From assembly GCA_001584585.1 (NCBI GenBank), contig LSYV01000051.1, forward strand, positions 95,447-154,864: 59,418 bases of DNA, in the 5' to 3' direction. A model generated the notes under the pieces. It did no database searches. It was not told where the DNA came from and saw only the letters and a program-made list of their open reading frames with translations. This document shows, one piece after another, positions 12,618-25,100 of this stretch. Both the position numbers and the translations under genes were made by a program. The first letter of the stretch is position 1. Every line of letters starts with the position of its first letter. The stretch is from Gonium pectorale. Its lineage: Eukaryota > Chlorophyta > Chlorophyceae > Chlamydomonadales > Volvocaceae.

Positions 12618-13950
12618 GCAGTGGCGGTCGTGGCAGCGCACTTGGCATGCTGGCGACACCGCCACAACCCTTCCGGCCGGCAGTCGTTGGCGAGCATGGG
12701 GAGTTATTATCGCGAGGCGAAGGGCACACCTGGGTGTCGGGGAACCTGAACTCCGGCCCTGCTTCCCCTATCCCTGAGTGTCAGCCGTGGGGCTCAGGCC
12801 ATGAGCGCGCGAACGCCAGGCCGGGCGGGTCGCGCAGGCGGGGTGGCGGGGCTCCCTGTGGGGATCGATGCTGGTGCATAACGGGCGCCGTTGCTGGGGC
12901 AGCCTCGGGGCCGAGCGATGAATGCCGCCGCTCCCGATCCTGGAGACTGTGCCCGTGGCGTCTGGGGCCGCGTGGGCCTGCTGTGTGTCCATGACAGACA
13001 GGAGTGCGGGGAAACCGTGCCTTAGCGGGATGACCAGGGTGCGGATTGTGGACTCTTCTTCCGCTTCCGCAGCCCCTCTCTGACAACCCATACTCATCAA
13101 GTAACGCTCTCTTGCTGGCACCTTCATACGTGTACATATCACATAGATAGGTGGCCGTTTGTGGTGCCGCGGCGCACGGCGGCGGGCACTGGCGGCAATC
13201 CGGTTGGGCCATGTTAGCCCGTACGATGCAGCGGGCCGTGGAGGTGCCGTGACTTGGACCCGACTCGTTTATGGTATTGAGTGGTGACTGCAGCCGAGTG
13301 CGCTTGCACTGCTGCTGCCGGAACACGTGCGTAGTGACGGCGCTGGGGCACATGTGGCGGCGATCGGGGGCGGCGTGGGCTTGGTGATCAACCTGGGGTT
13401 GATGAAGTGCATTGCCGTGGTCAGGGTGGCTCCATACAGGCAGCTCATGTGCACATTGGGCACAGCGATGTGTCCGGGGGTGACTGCTGTGGCCACCGGG
13501 GGAAGCATGCAAGTCTCGGGCGTTCGTCGCTCAACCGAAGTGTGCGCTTCATCAGCGCGATTCATTTAAGGGTGTTCTGAAACACCGAGCCTGGCAAGGA
13601 ATGACAGCACGAAGCATCCCTGTACCTGGCAAAACCCTCGGAGCGCCGTTCACGAACCTCGATTGAACCTCGATCGAGCCGTGACCGACCCATGGGCCGT
13701 TTTGCCGTCCCGGAGCCATACCCAATCACGGCGTTTCCGGGGTCATCGTGTATGCAGCGAGTACTGTTATACAGCACCATACGTTTCCGCGAAGCCTCGG
13801 CCGACCTTGCACTGTCGGCGTTTAGCCCGGATTACGCTCCTGGCCAATGATGTCCAAATGAACCTCCTCACCGTCCACAGCGCCAGTAGGAGCGCAGATC
13901 GCAGCCTTGATCCATACTCGTTCGTTGCGGGCATTGCGCACTCAACCACC
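12618..13950. other. IFT139 3' UTR and intergenic sequence
   Basis: No supported gene. The left part must hold the IFT139 3' UTR, but I found no TGTAA close to the stop. Open frames here are short and lack family features. The right end includes the 5' region of the membrane-protein gene. An earlier in-frame ATG at 13858 could extend that protein by 31 residues. Confidence 0.5.
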
Positions 13951-16900
13951 ATGTTAGGAACATATTCTTGCCGCTATCGTGAGCACGCCGCGCCATCTTG
14001 CCCACCCCATGCAGCTACGCGCGAACCGCATGAGCCAGCCGCAGGGCGCCTGGTGCAGCAGCAGGGCGACCGCGATCTCTACCTCCTCCGTCCGGCCATC
14101 CTAGCCAGGGAGATGATCTTTTCCCTGGCCTGCCTCCTCTTGACCGTCGTGACAATGCTCGCATCACTACGGACAGAACCTCTCTCAGCCGCTGGCACAT
14201 CAGCTGGATCTCCACCGACGACCGGCTTCCGAGAGCAGGCAGCGGCCGGGCTGGCGCTACCGAGCTTTCCCCCCGTGGGCGCAGCCTCGGACCAGGTTCG
14301 TCTTGGATGCGGTTTGCCTTGCATGGCCGGCATAGACATGTTAGCACACAGCAGCTGGCGGTCTGATGGCTGCTTATGGCTTCATGGTGTTTGGGCATTG
14401 CCGTTTACTGGATTGGGGTCTATATGCCCTCCTTGCTTGCATGTCAGCTTATGCTCACCTCTGACCCCGGCCCTCACCCGCCCTCACGCCCGCACCTCCG
14501 ACCACAGCTGCTGCACCTGCTCTCGGCGCCGCGCTTCTACTTGGTCACCCGGACCCTGCGCCTGGGGGACTGGGCCACGGGCCTGTGGGTTGTGACCCAC
14601 GGCATCATCGCCGCCGCCACCGCCGGCTTACTGGCGAGCGCCGGCGCCGGCCTCATGCCAGCGGCCAAGCCTGTGCCACGACGCGAGGGGGTTCGCGGAG
14701 CAGCCGCCGCCGCCGTTGGGCTGCTATCGGCCTTGTGGCTTTGCGTCCGAGAGCCGCTGATGCTGATTGCGGCGCCATACAAGTGTGGCATGGTGCCGCT
14801 GGTTTCGGCGTTGATCGTACGCGCGTTGTACGGCAGCCAGCCGCCGGCGACCTGGCGGCTGACAGGGCCGTACACGTTGGGGCGCGTCATGCGCTCTCAG
14901 CCGCTGGCGCTGGCGGCCCTGGGGATCCTGGCGACGGAGTGCCACCAGGTTGAGTGGGGGGCGTGGGAGCTCTCCGAATGATGAAGCGCGGACGCTGCTA
15001 CCACTTGCTTGGCAATGTTTGGCATTCGGCGGAGTGGGAAAACGCAAAGAATATTTAAAGTTAAAGACAGACTTTGCTACCGGTGTTTCAACTGACATGC
15101 CCCACTCAGCTCACTGTGCTTCCCGGCTGCACGCGCAGGTCCGGCCGCAGGTGCTGACGCGGGTTGCTCTGGTGGCGATGGGCGCCTGCTGCTGCTTCCT
15201 GGCGCTGGGGCCGCACATGCTGGGCCTGGGACCAGAGGCGGAGGTGTTCTGGGGCGGTGGCGGCGGCGGCAGCAGCGGGCCGAGCGTCAGTCAGCAGGCA
15301 CGGCAGCAGCGCCACCGCCAGGCCCTGATCTCAAGCCTGTTGGCGTACGGGGCCCCGGCTCTGTACGTCAATGTACGGGAGACGGTGCTGGTGCTGTCAG
15401 CTGCAGCAGGGCGCGCGGTGGGCAGCGCCATCACGCGCCGGGCGCAGCCGCTGCTGCGCCGCCGAGGCGGCGGCGCCGGCGGCGCCGGCGGTGCGCCGCA
15501 GGTGGCGACTGCATGCGCCGAGGCTCCTGGCGCACTCGGCTGCTTGCGCGGTGGAGCCGAGTCGGAGGCCCACCAGCACCTGCCAGAGTACGTCGCGCGC
15601 GAACCGGCGGAGCCATCGGCCACTGACCTGACAACGTCGCCGGAGGTTGGGTGCGGCCTGCGGGGCTCATGCCCGTCCGGAGGCTGCGGCGCAGGGCAGT
15701 CTTCGCAACCTCACCTCCCCGAGGGCGCGGCGCTGCCCGGATGCCCTGCCGAGCGCGCTGAGCTGCCGCAGCGCCTGTCGCCGGCCGGGCCGCCGTCCCG
15801 GCCACCACGCCCCGAGCAACTCCCCGCCTCGCGCGAGGCCGGGCCCGCCAGCACCTTCGAAGCTGTTACTGCGCAGGGGGTCCGCGGTGCTGAGGGCGCG
15901 GCGCCGCGCGCGGCAGCGGCTGCTGGCCTCTTGGCCGCTGCCCCTACGGCCGCGGCCGCCGCCGGGCCACCTGCTGCGCTGATTGCAGCCCCCGGCGCCG
16001 GCAGCAGCACCCAGGCGGCTTCCGCGCTCTACCGTCCGTTGTTCCGGCGCCGTACGCAGCTGGCACTCTCCGGCAAGGTAGGTAGGCGGGGGGGACCGGG
16101 TAGGCTGTGTAGGCTGGGAGCTTCAGTGCCTCTCCGTATCATACACGGTGCAAGAGGTACGGCAGTGCGCCCCAGGACATGAACATACAGCACGCCGTAT
16201 AGCATCAAACACCCACGTAACGACCGTACGGCAGTACGTCGTGGTGTTTGTCGTGCAGGCGGTTGTGAACTCGCCCAAAGGTGCTCACCTCCAGCCAATC
16301 TGCTGAAGTGCGTGTATGAGCGAGCCTGCCCCCGCTGCCGCCCTGACACCCCAGTACGAGGCCCCCGAGGGTATGCCGTACGAGGAGGCTGCCGCCGCCC
16401 TGCGCGCCGCCGCCGTGCGGGCGGCGTATAACACCTTCGGGGGACGGCACAGCCCCGCCGCTGCCGCCGGGGCCATTGCGCCGACGCAGTCTGCCGCCGC
16501 GCCGTCTACCGCCGCTGTCAGGGCTGCTGCCGCCGCCGCCGCCGGCGCAGCCGCTGCCACCATCGGCGCCGCCACCGGCCCAGCTGCTGCCGAACCCCTC
16601 ACCGCTGCTGCCCCTCCGCATCAGTCCAGAGAATGGCTTGCGGCGCCCTGCCTGCAAAGGGAGCGGGCGCACGAGGCGGAGGGGGAGCGCGATTGTTGGG
16701 GAGAGGCCGAGCCGGCGCAGCTGGTACGCGGCGGCGCTGCAGGGGTTGTGAATCCGCTTGAGCGCGGGGCACTGGATGGCACGCAAGCAGCAGCAGCAGC
16801 AGCCCGCCCGGCGGCTGCGAGGGCGGCCCGGGGCGTCGAGGCCCCGCCGCCCAGCACAGCGGCGGCAGCAGTGCTGGAGCGCGCGGAGGCTTTGCCCCCC

Positions 16901-19900
16901 TCTCCTCGACCACCAGCGGAGGCGCCCGCTGCGCCAGGGGAAGGGGAGCGGCGGGGCCAGCATCGCCCGAGGCAGCGGCGCGCGTGGGGCTGCAGTACCT
17001 CGTCCTCACGCACCAGCGCTCGGAGCCGGAAGGCGGAGGGGCCGCCAGAAGCCGCGCCGCCGCCGCCGCACTCCCAACCCCGTCCTGGATCGGTCACGGT
17101 TTTAGTGTGGAGTGCCTCACTCTGCCCGGCTGTGTGCAGCTGCTGGTGCTGCTGAGGTACCGGTATGCCGACCCTCGCGGCGAGTGCGGCAATGCAGGCG
17201 AGTACGGCATGCCGCCCGGTGAAGACCCGCCAGAGGCCGCGGCCTGCGGCGGCGGCGGCGGCGGCGAAAGCGGCGTTAGGCCTGTGCCCGACCCGCAACT
17301 GACGTCACGGCTGCGGCGGGCGGTGCGCGAGGGGGTGGAGGAGGTCGGCTTGTGGGAGGCCGGGGCCGCGGAGCGCGAGGCGGCGCTGGCGGCGGCAGCC
17401 GTTCCGGGCGACCCAAGCTGTGCACTGCCGCCAGCATCCGCAGCCGACGGCGACCATGCATGGGCTGATCCGCCGGACCCGCCGCCGCTGTACATGGTGC
17501 CGGCGGTGCTGCCCTACACCGCAGCCCCGCCGGCACGCGTGGGTAGCGGACCGGGAGGACCCTGCCAGCTGCCGCCGCCGCGGCCGCCCTCGCCGTCCTC
17601 ATCCACCACGGTGGCAGCAGAGGTGACGGCGGCGGCGGCGGCGACCGAAGCCTGTGCCGCCCACTTCCTGGACCTCTACCTGGAGCCCGATGTGCTGGAG
17701 CAGTGGCATGGCTCCACCACGCCGGAGGCATCGCCGCCTCCGCCGCTGCAGCGGACAGCAGAGGCTATGTCGGCGGCCGTGGCCTCGGCCGTGGCCTCGC
17801 GGTCGGGACAGCCTGGTCCTGCTCCCGGCGGCTCCGGAGCGCCGCGCCGGGGCCTGGCGCTGCTCGCCACATCGCCGGCCTGTGCCGCCGGCCCCGTGCT
17901 GCTGTTCCAGACAGGGGACGGGGGCCCGGCCGCGCCTGGGCCGGCGGCAAGTGGCGGGCGGGTGATGGCCTCCCCGGTGCGAGGCTGCCTGCGGCTGCCG
18001 TTACCCCAGGACCTGCCGCGCCTGCTCGGGCTGCCGGGGTGCCTGCCGGACGCGGCGGCTCCAGGCCCGGAAGCAGTGTCTGGCAGCACGGCGTCGGCAC
18101 AACAGCCACCGGGGGCAGCAACGGGCAGCTTCGGGCACCGCGGGGCCGCTGCAGCTGACGCGTCGCGGCCCGGCACGGGAGAGGCAGGAACGGGCGCGGC
18201 CGCCGCCCTCGTGACGTTGCACTTGCTCGGGTGGTCCGCCCCGGAACCGGAACCGGAACCGGAATCGGAGGCCCCAGCGGAGGAGCAAGTGGGCACCGCC
18301 ACGGGCCACAGCGCCGCCGCACCGCAGGGCCCTTGCCTGGCGGCGGCGCCGGCGCCGCCAGCTGGCCCGCTGTGGCTGGGCAGCGCGCCGCTGCTGCTCG
18401 CGCCGCCGGGGGTTGCCGGGGAGCTCCAGGGCCTGTGGCGGCGCATGGTGGCGGAGGTGGAGGCTGGCGCGCCACAGCCTGTGGGGGAGCTACCGCGCCC
18501 CGAGGGGGAGGAGGAGGCTGAGGAGGGCAGCGCGGAGCGATCTGCCGAGGCAAGCAGGGCGCAGACAAGAGCCGACAAGAGCGGGCCGCTGTCGCTCCTG
18601 CCGCCGCAGCCAAGCGACGGCGCCGCCGGGGCGGCTGATGCCTACAGCCCCCTCGCCGCCGCCGCCTTCCACGGTCACATGGCGCCCTTGCTGGAAGACC
18701 TCGCGGCGATGGCGGCGGCTTCGGCTACGGGACCGGCCGCTGGGGCCGCTGCCTCAGGACCATCAGCGGCGTCGCCGCCGTCGGTTCCTCACCATGGAGG
18801 CGGCGAGGCCAGAGGTCGGTCCGTGGCCGATGCCCTTGCCCCGCACCTGCTCGGTTTCCTCGCGGGAGCCGGCCTCAGCCAGACACAGGCCTGGCTGCGC
18901 TCGCTGCACAACGGGCCCATCGGTCTCAGACCCAGCGCGGGAAGGTCTCAGACTGGCGGCGAAGCCGCCGCAGCCACTGCCGCCGCCGGGTTCACACCAC
19001 CCTGGCGCGGCGCAGCTACGGCCCCGGCTCCAGGTGGCCCAATCGGCGGCGTCGGAGACAGCTCCACCGCGGTGCGGCCGTCTGCCGTGCAGCAGACGCT
19101 GGCCATGCTGACGCTGCCCCACATCGAACACCCACCGCCGTTGCCGCCGTCGCCGCGCCCGTCACCGCCCTGGCCCGCGCCGCCACGAGCGCAGACATGC
19201 GGCGCTGCCGCGCAGGCCTCCGTGCAGCCTTGGCCGTCCAGTCGCGGCGCGGCGGCCAGCGCCCTCAGCGCCGTTGCCGCCGCGGCTCGGCTGCTGGCCG
19301 TGGGCTTCCCGGATGCTGAGCTGGAGGCCGCGTACGCGCAGTGGCGGGCCGAGCGAGCGACCGCGCAGCTGGGCGGCCGGGGAACCATGGCCGTGGCCTG
19401 CGTGTTAGGGTCCGTGGCTGTTACAGTCACCAAGCTGCGGCTGGAGTGGAGCGGCATCCCCCAGCCCTTTATCAAGTCCCTGGCGGGCATGCTCTGGCTG
19501 CTGTCGCCCCTCGCCAGCCAGGCGCTGCGGCGGGCGGTGCTGCGGAGGCGGCCGCAGAGACGGCTACGGTGTCGGGAGGCCGCTGGCACTGCCACTGCCA
19601 CCGCCACCGCCACCGCCACCGCTACCGCTACCGCCAGCGCAGCAGTAGGAGCAGCAGCAGCGGGCAGCGTGGGAAGCTCGCTGCGGCCGCAAGAGCACGA
19701 GCCGTTTGCATCGATTTCCGCCGCCGCAGCCAGCGTCACTGGCCCTTGGGTCGGTTGGTACGACACGCTAGCGGCGGCCAGCGCCGGCCTGATTGCCAGC
19801 CTGCTGGGCTTCCTGACGTACACGTGCAGCCGCCCGTGCCTGGACGTACGGCAGGACGAGCCCGCCTTCGTTTTCGGGATCCTCATGGCGCGTGCCGTGA

Positions 19901-20211
19901 TGCCGCCGTTCGTTACGCAGCTGCGCCTGCATGCGGCGCTGCTGTCCTGCGCCGGCATGGCGGCAGCGGACCTGGTGCACCTTCACGTGCTCTGGGGTGG
20001 CGGCGGTGGCGCTGCCGTACAGTCTTCCGTACTGGCATACTGCGCGGCGATAATCGCCGCCGCCAACCTGGTGATAGGCGCTGCGCTGGACGCCTGGCAG
20101 CGGCGGGGCTTCCGGGCGATGGCGGGGACCGAGGCCGCAGCGCCAGCTACGTGGAAGGCAGGCGTGGACAAAGCGGGGGGGAGCGACTGGGCAGCGGAGA
20201 AAGGCGCCTGA
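13951..20211 (+). CDS. Uncharacterised large multi-pass membrane protein (plus-strand paralogue)
   Basis: I do not recognise the family. Proposed exons are 13951-14295, 14508-14948, 15139-16077, 16355-16723 and 16996-20211, giving about 1769 aa. The first three junctions are clean. The 16724-16995 intron is inferred from a forced frame change with GTACGC and CTGCAG ends, so it is less certain. Hydrophobic segments lie at about residues 55-73, in exon 2 (four segments, residues 140-260), in exon 3 (two), and in the last 280 residues (about six, starting near 1496). The centre is long, Ala/Pro/Gly/Glu-rich low complexity. Near residue 1639 is the motif TYTCSRPCLDV, followed by RAVMPPFVTQLR and a His-Leu-His segment. 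A paralogue lies inverted at 33790-37093. The start could also be the in-frame ATG at 13858. The large size, membrane passes and lack of a known domain suggest a lineage-specific protein. Confidence 0.72.
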
Positions 20212-22149
20212 GTCGGCATGCGGAGAGAGCCTGCGGAGTCGCAGCGACGTGGCGTGGGTGGGGTAGCTTGCACGGGCAGGGACTGGGGGCGGATATCAAG
20301 GCATCGTTCGTCACGTGTAGTGGCCTGCAAGGTGCAGTAGCAGGCACGCAAGGTCAGGGCCGTCAGAGGACGCCTCTCAGGTCTCGGCTGCTCGGCTGCG
20401 TCCGTCGGCGAGGCGCAAGAGCGCGACCGGACACGGCCGCAGTGGCCTCGTGGGCCTCGGCCCTTCGTTAACACTTGCTGCAGTGGCGCCTTGAGCGGTT
20501 TCCCGATGGGCGGGTCACGGGTGGCGCTGCTGCTGGAGAGGTGTGGGGTATGGGGTGTGGGGGGCCGACGGTGTTGGGCTGGCGTGGCCTTCGCCCGGCG
20601 AGGTGAGCAGCTCCCGACCAGAAGGCGGGCTTGTGAGGTTGCGCAGCCGGGCTGTTGCACTTATGGCAGTGCAACGGCGGCAACGGCGAGTTCAACCTGT
20701 TCAGGGGTCCTGCCCCGGGAGGCTCCGGAGCAGCTGACTACATACCTTCACGCTACAACTGCGCCTCAGCGACGTGATAAGCACGGCGCGGAAGCAAACT
20801 GCCAGCCCTCCGTGCATGTCAGACACCCGGAAGCCGGAACTCAGCTGGGTGTATGCAAGCTGGGGGCAGCGCGTGGGCAAACGTTGAGTGCACTTAGCAG
20901 CGCCAGGGATCAAGCAGTGCTCTGATTATCCGTCCGACGAGTTCTGCGGCCCCAGCAGGCGGCGCTTGATGCAACCCGGGAGGCAGCGACCGCAGGCAGC
21001 CACCGTGCGGGGGATGGCGGGGGCACTTTCTGACTTTTCGTGATTGGGATTGAATAGCCTACAGGGAGTTGCAAAGTGTTTCGCGTCTTCCGGGGGGCTC
21101 CGGGGGCCCTCGATTGCAATCGGCCAGCAATCAGGGTGCTCGAGCACTCGGGAAAATTGCCGTACCCCGCCCCTCGGCCCCGGTGGCCCAAACGCATGTG
21201 TTCGCTTTCCATGCGTGCAGGCTGTCCTTAGCCTGCTGCTTCCTTGCCTCAAAACTTCCTCAATATCCTCGCTTCCGCAGCTGCCAACCCCGTCGTACAA
21301 GTTCGTGGACCCGGCCAAAAAAATTCAATCGGGCCCCAATCGGGAAGATGCCAACCACTCTGCAGCTCCCTGTAGATAAACGCACCTAACGAGCCGAAAA
21401 GCGGCTGTATGTATGCTGGTGGCATGCCTGGTAGGCGGGCAGCGAAAAACTAATCAATACGGCAAAAGGTAATGCGAATCGATACCAAGCCCTTCACCTA
21501 TTTGTGTTATATCCTATCTCGGCTCCATTCAAGTCCTTGGCGTGGATTGCATGAGAGGCATGTGCGTACTTTTATGCTCCGCGTCGTGCGACTGAAAAGT
21601 CGTATTCCCGTGAGTTGCCTGACTTCAAACAGAATGTTATATGCTTTATGATAGGCTAGAGCTCGGGCCATTAGGGCGACCGCTATGGCGTTGAAGCAAC
21701 CCGGCCCTGCGGCAAGGCCGGTGAGGCTTGCTGAGGCTTCGGAGTCTCACCCCTGGGCCGAAGAACCTATATCTCATGGCTCTGCTCGTGAGAGGGCGCG
21801 TGAGCCCCACAGCCAGGCTCACGCCGGCCACAACGTCAGTTCTCATCATAGCCGGAAGTAAGTGCTTATTGTATAGACGAACCCTAGGTTCCGGGTTGGT
21901 ATGCATGTATGTGTGAGTTTGTGGATGGCGTGCTACCCGCAGGCGCGCTTTTGCCGAGTTTGGTTGTGAGCCGTGTGCTCAGGACATACCAGAGGAACTG
22001 ACAACGGGCCTGGGCAGCCTATTCAGTGCGGCGAGCCAGGAGCGGCGAGCGGAATTCAACGTGGCCCAACCCGTGTCGCTTACGGCGATACGTGGCAGGT
22101 CGGTCGAAAACCAGCTACAATATAATGTTGTTGCCCTGCCACCCCTGGA
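20212..22149. other. Intergenic, no supported gene
   Basis: About 1.9 kb between the membrane-protein stop and the RAMA-protein start. GC falls in the 21.4-21.7 kb part compared with flanking coding DNA. Open frames on both strands are short and show no family features. A TATAAT-like sequence at 22121 lies 29 bp before the first ATG of the next gene. Confidence 0.5.
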
Positions 22150-25100
22150 ATGAGCCTGAAAATCCTGTCGTCGGCGCGTTGGCACACCCACAGGCGTGAC
22201 GTCGGTGGCAAGCTCACTGGCATGCACCGTGGCAGCAGCAACGGAACGCTGCAAACCCCAGCCGAGCCCCCGCCACCCCTGGACCCGCTCAACTCGCTCC
22301 TAGATGTGCTCGGCGATACACTGGCGGATGCAGACCTGGACGCGTTGATAATGGACGATGGGGCTGCGCTCGATGCCCTCTCTTTCCAAGAGACGCAGCC
22401 GCCAGCGTTCCAGCAGTCGGCCTCCTCCCATCAGGCACGGCAGCACCAGCCCATGCATGCGGGCATGGCTGCCACCGGAGGGTTTGCCATGCAGCAGCAG
22501 TACCAGCAACAGAGGGACGTGATGGCCCCGTTCATAGCGCCCCCCCCGCCCGCTGCTGCTGCTGCTGCTGCCGTTGCGTCGTCTGAGTCGGCGCTGTCAT
22601 ACAGGAACCTGCAGCAGCAGTCTGGGCCGCATTCACACGCGGAGCTTCAGGAGCACCAGCATCAGCAGCAAGCGCTGTACATGAGTCAGCAGAAGCTGCA
22701 GCAGCTGCGACAACAGCACGAGCAGCAGCAGCTCTTGCAGCAACAGCAGCAGCTCTTGCAGCAACAGCAGCAGCAACAGCAGCAGCAGCTCTTGCAGCAG
22801 CAGCAGCTCTTGCAGCAGCAGCAGCTCTTGCAGGAGCAGCAGCTCTTGCAGGAGCAGCAGCTCTTGCAGGAGCAGCAGCGCTTGCAGGAGCAGCAGCGCT
22901 TGCAGGAGCAGCAGCGCTTGCAGGAGCAACAACGGCACATGATGCAGCAACAGCAACAGTTACAGCGCCAACTGCCTCACCAGCCACAGCTCCAGCAGGC
23001 GACCCAGGGGCCATCGGGGCCCGCAGGCGCTGCGTTCTTGCTCCGCAGCGTCAGCGGTTCCTGCGGCCGCCCGCTTGCCGTGGGTGCTGCGCTCGGGGGC
23101 GGCATGTTCACGAGCGAGGGCTCAGCTACCGGCGGCAGCACCATGCACGGGCAGGGGAACGGCAGCAGCCACCAGCCGTGGCTTCCCCCATCCAACAACA
23201 GCAGCTCCGCCGGCTATGCGTTCCTCACACGGAGCAGCTCCATGGTTCCCGACCCGGAGGCGCTGGAGCATGGGTCGCTGCCCCGTGCGCCAACAGCAGC
23301 TCTGGGGGCCGCCGTGCCCGGATGGGGCGTTCCGGCGGAGCTGGAGGCGCAGCTGGACTCCATGCTGGGCTTTGCGGGGCCAGCGTCTGGGTCGAGCTCC
23401 GGGCTGCGGTCGGCGTCGCGGCAGCTGCCGTCGGCGGCCCAGGTCGTTGCGTTGCTGCAGAGCCCGGCAAGGAGCGGTACGCTGGGCGTGTCGGGCACGT
23501 TTGGCGCGTTGAGCTTGGGGCCAACGTCGGGCGGGTGCGGCACGCTCAGCTCCTCGTCCATGGGGCCCCTCGGTGCCGGTCTCTCCAGCCCGGCGCCAGC
23601 GGCCGCGCCGGCTGCGCGCGCGGGCCCGCAGGGCGGGTCCGGCCCTTACGACATGTCAAGCATGGCGGCAGCCGTGGCGGCGACGCTGCCGGCTATGATG
23701 GTTGATATGGCCCAGGCGACGGCGGCATGCCGCAGCGGAGGGGGCCAGACTGGCGGCGGGCGCGGTGGGTTTGGTGTGCCCGTCGCCCCGTCCAAGATGA
23801 AACGGCTTTCCATGACCCCGCCGGGCTCCCAGGAGCTGAGCCAGCATCTGCATCGGCAGCAGCCGATGCTTCCGCCAACTTCGTCTGGCGGGCTTCCCTC
23901 CGGCACCAACGCGCACAGCGGCAGCGGCTCCTTCATGCGGCACGAGGTCTTGGCCGCGGCAGCGGCGGCCCAACAGCAGCAGCAGCAGTTGCTAATGGCT
24001 GCGCAGCAGCAGCAGATGCAAATGCCGGCAGGGATACCCTCGGGTGCTGGGGGTTCTTCTGGGGGCGGCGTCGAGGGCTGGGACCGCCCGCAGCCGCCGC
24101 AGGGCGGTAAAGGCGGTGGCGGGTTCAACCCGTTGCTGTTCGAGGGCCCCTCGCAGAGGCAGAGGCAGTTGCAGCAGCTGCAGCAGATCATGCAGTACGC
24201 GAAACCGCTGCAGCTGCAGCAGATCAGGCGTCAGCTGAAGCAGCAGCAGCAACACGCTCAACAGCAGCAGCAGCAGCAGGCGCAACAACAGCAACAGCAA
24301 CAACGGGTTCAGCAGCTTGGTGGCGGAGACAGGCAGCAGGGGCCTGTGCTACCGGCCGGTGTGCCCGACGGGCTGGTCGCCGAGGTTGCCTCGGGCTCCT
24401 GGCAGCGGGTGCAGCCGCCCGCACACGGCAGCGTGTTCAACAGCGGGGACAGCGGTGGCGGCGCCGGCGGTGTGGCCGGGGGTGATGGCGCGTCAACCTC
24501 CCATGACAGCGGCCACGGCGGCAGCACAGGCACGCAGGCGGAGGGTCCCGCGCGCGGGGCCTTGCCTGAGGCAGAGGAACAGGCGGAGCAGGGCGAGTCG
24601 GGGGTGCACCCGCGGCACCCGGAGTCGCGGATGGAGGGGGGCGCAGCTGGCTTGCAATGGCAGGCGAGCGGCGCCATCAGCTCCCTAGATGAGTTTGACA
24701 CCGTGTCTCTGGACACCATGTCCCAGGTAAGGAACAAGCGTGGGGATGGACGGGTGACCGGAGGGAATGGAAGGGAGGGGTTACGGAAGAGCTAGCATAG
24801 AAAGGGAGAATGGGAGGCTGGTTCTTTATATAGAGATAGAGGATGGAAGGTACTGTCCTGATGTGTCGGATCGCAGAGGCCCGTCATCGCGGGGCAGCAC
24901 GATGGGGTCGTGCCACTGCTGGAGACCTTGGCTAACATGCCACCTGGACGTCCCCTGACGTCCCGCAGTCTCGGTCCACCCCTGGGAACGCGCCAGGGCC
25001 CTCGGTACGCGGCCCGTCCACCCGCGTCGTGCGCGACCCCTCGAGCTCTGGCGCAGCAGGGGGAGGGGGCGGCCCTGCGGCGAGGCGGCGCGAGGCGGCA

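Noticed and set aside
13663..13950. Extension of the membrane protein to the left edge of its open frame
   Set aside because: It begins at a non-ATG codon; the ATGs at 13858 and 13951 are better candidates.
16355..17155. Continuing the exon 4 frame of the membrane gene to its stop at 17155
   Set aside because: The frame shifts to the one encoding the paralogue-conserved region, so the last part is read as intron or shadow.
17676..18613. Long minus-strand open frames opposite the plus-strand membrane gene
   Set aside because: High GC keeps several frames open; the translations are Pro/Ala/Arg noise, while the plus frame has the paralogue-conserved segments.
20926..21318. Minus-strand 130-residue open frame
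   Set aside because: No recognisable family, splice partners or compositional support.
22532..23014. Antisense open frames rich in Ala, Leu or Cys opposite the Gln-rich region
   Set aside because: They are mirror images of CAG repeats coding poly-Gln on the plus strand, with no independent features.
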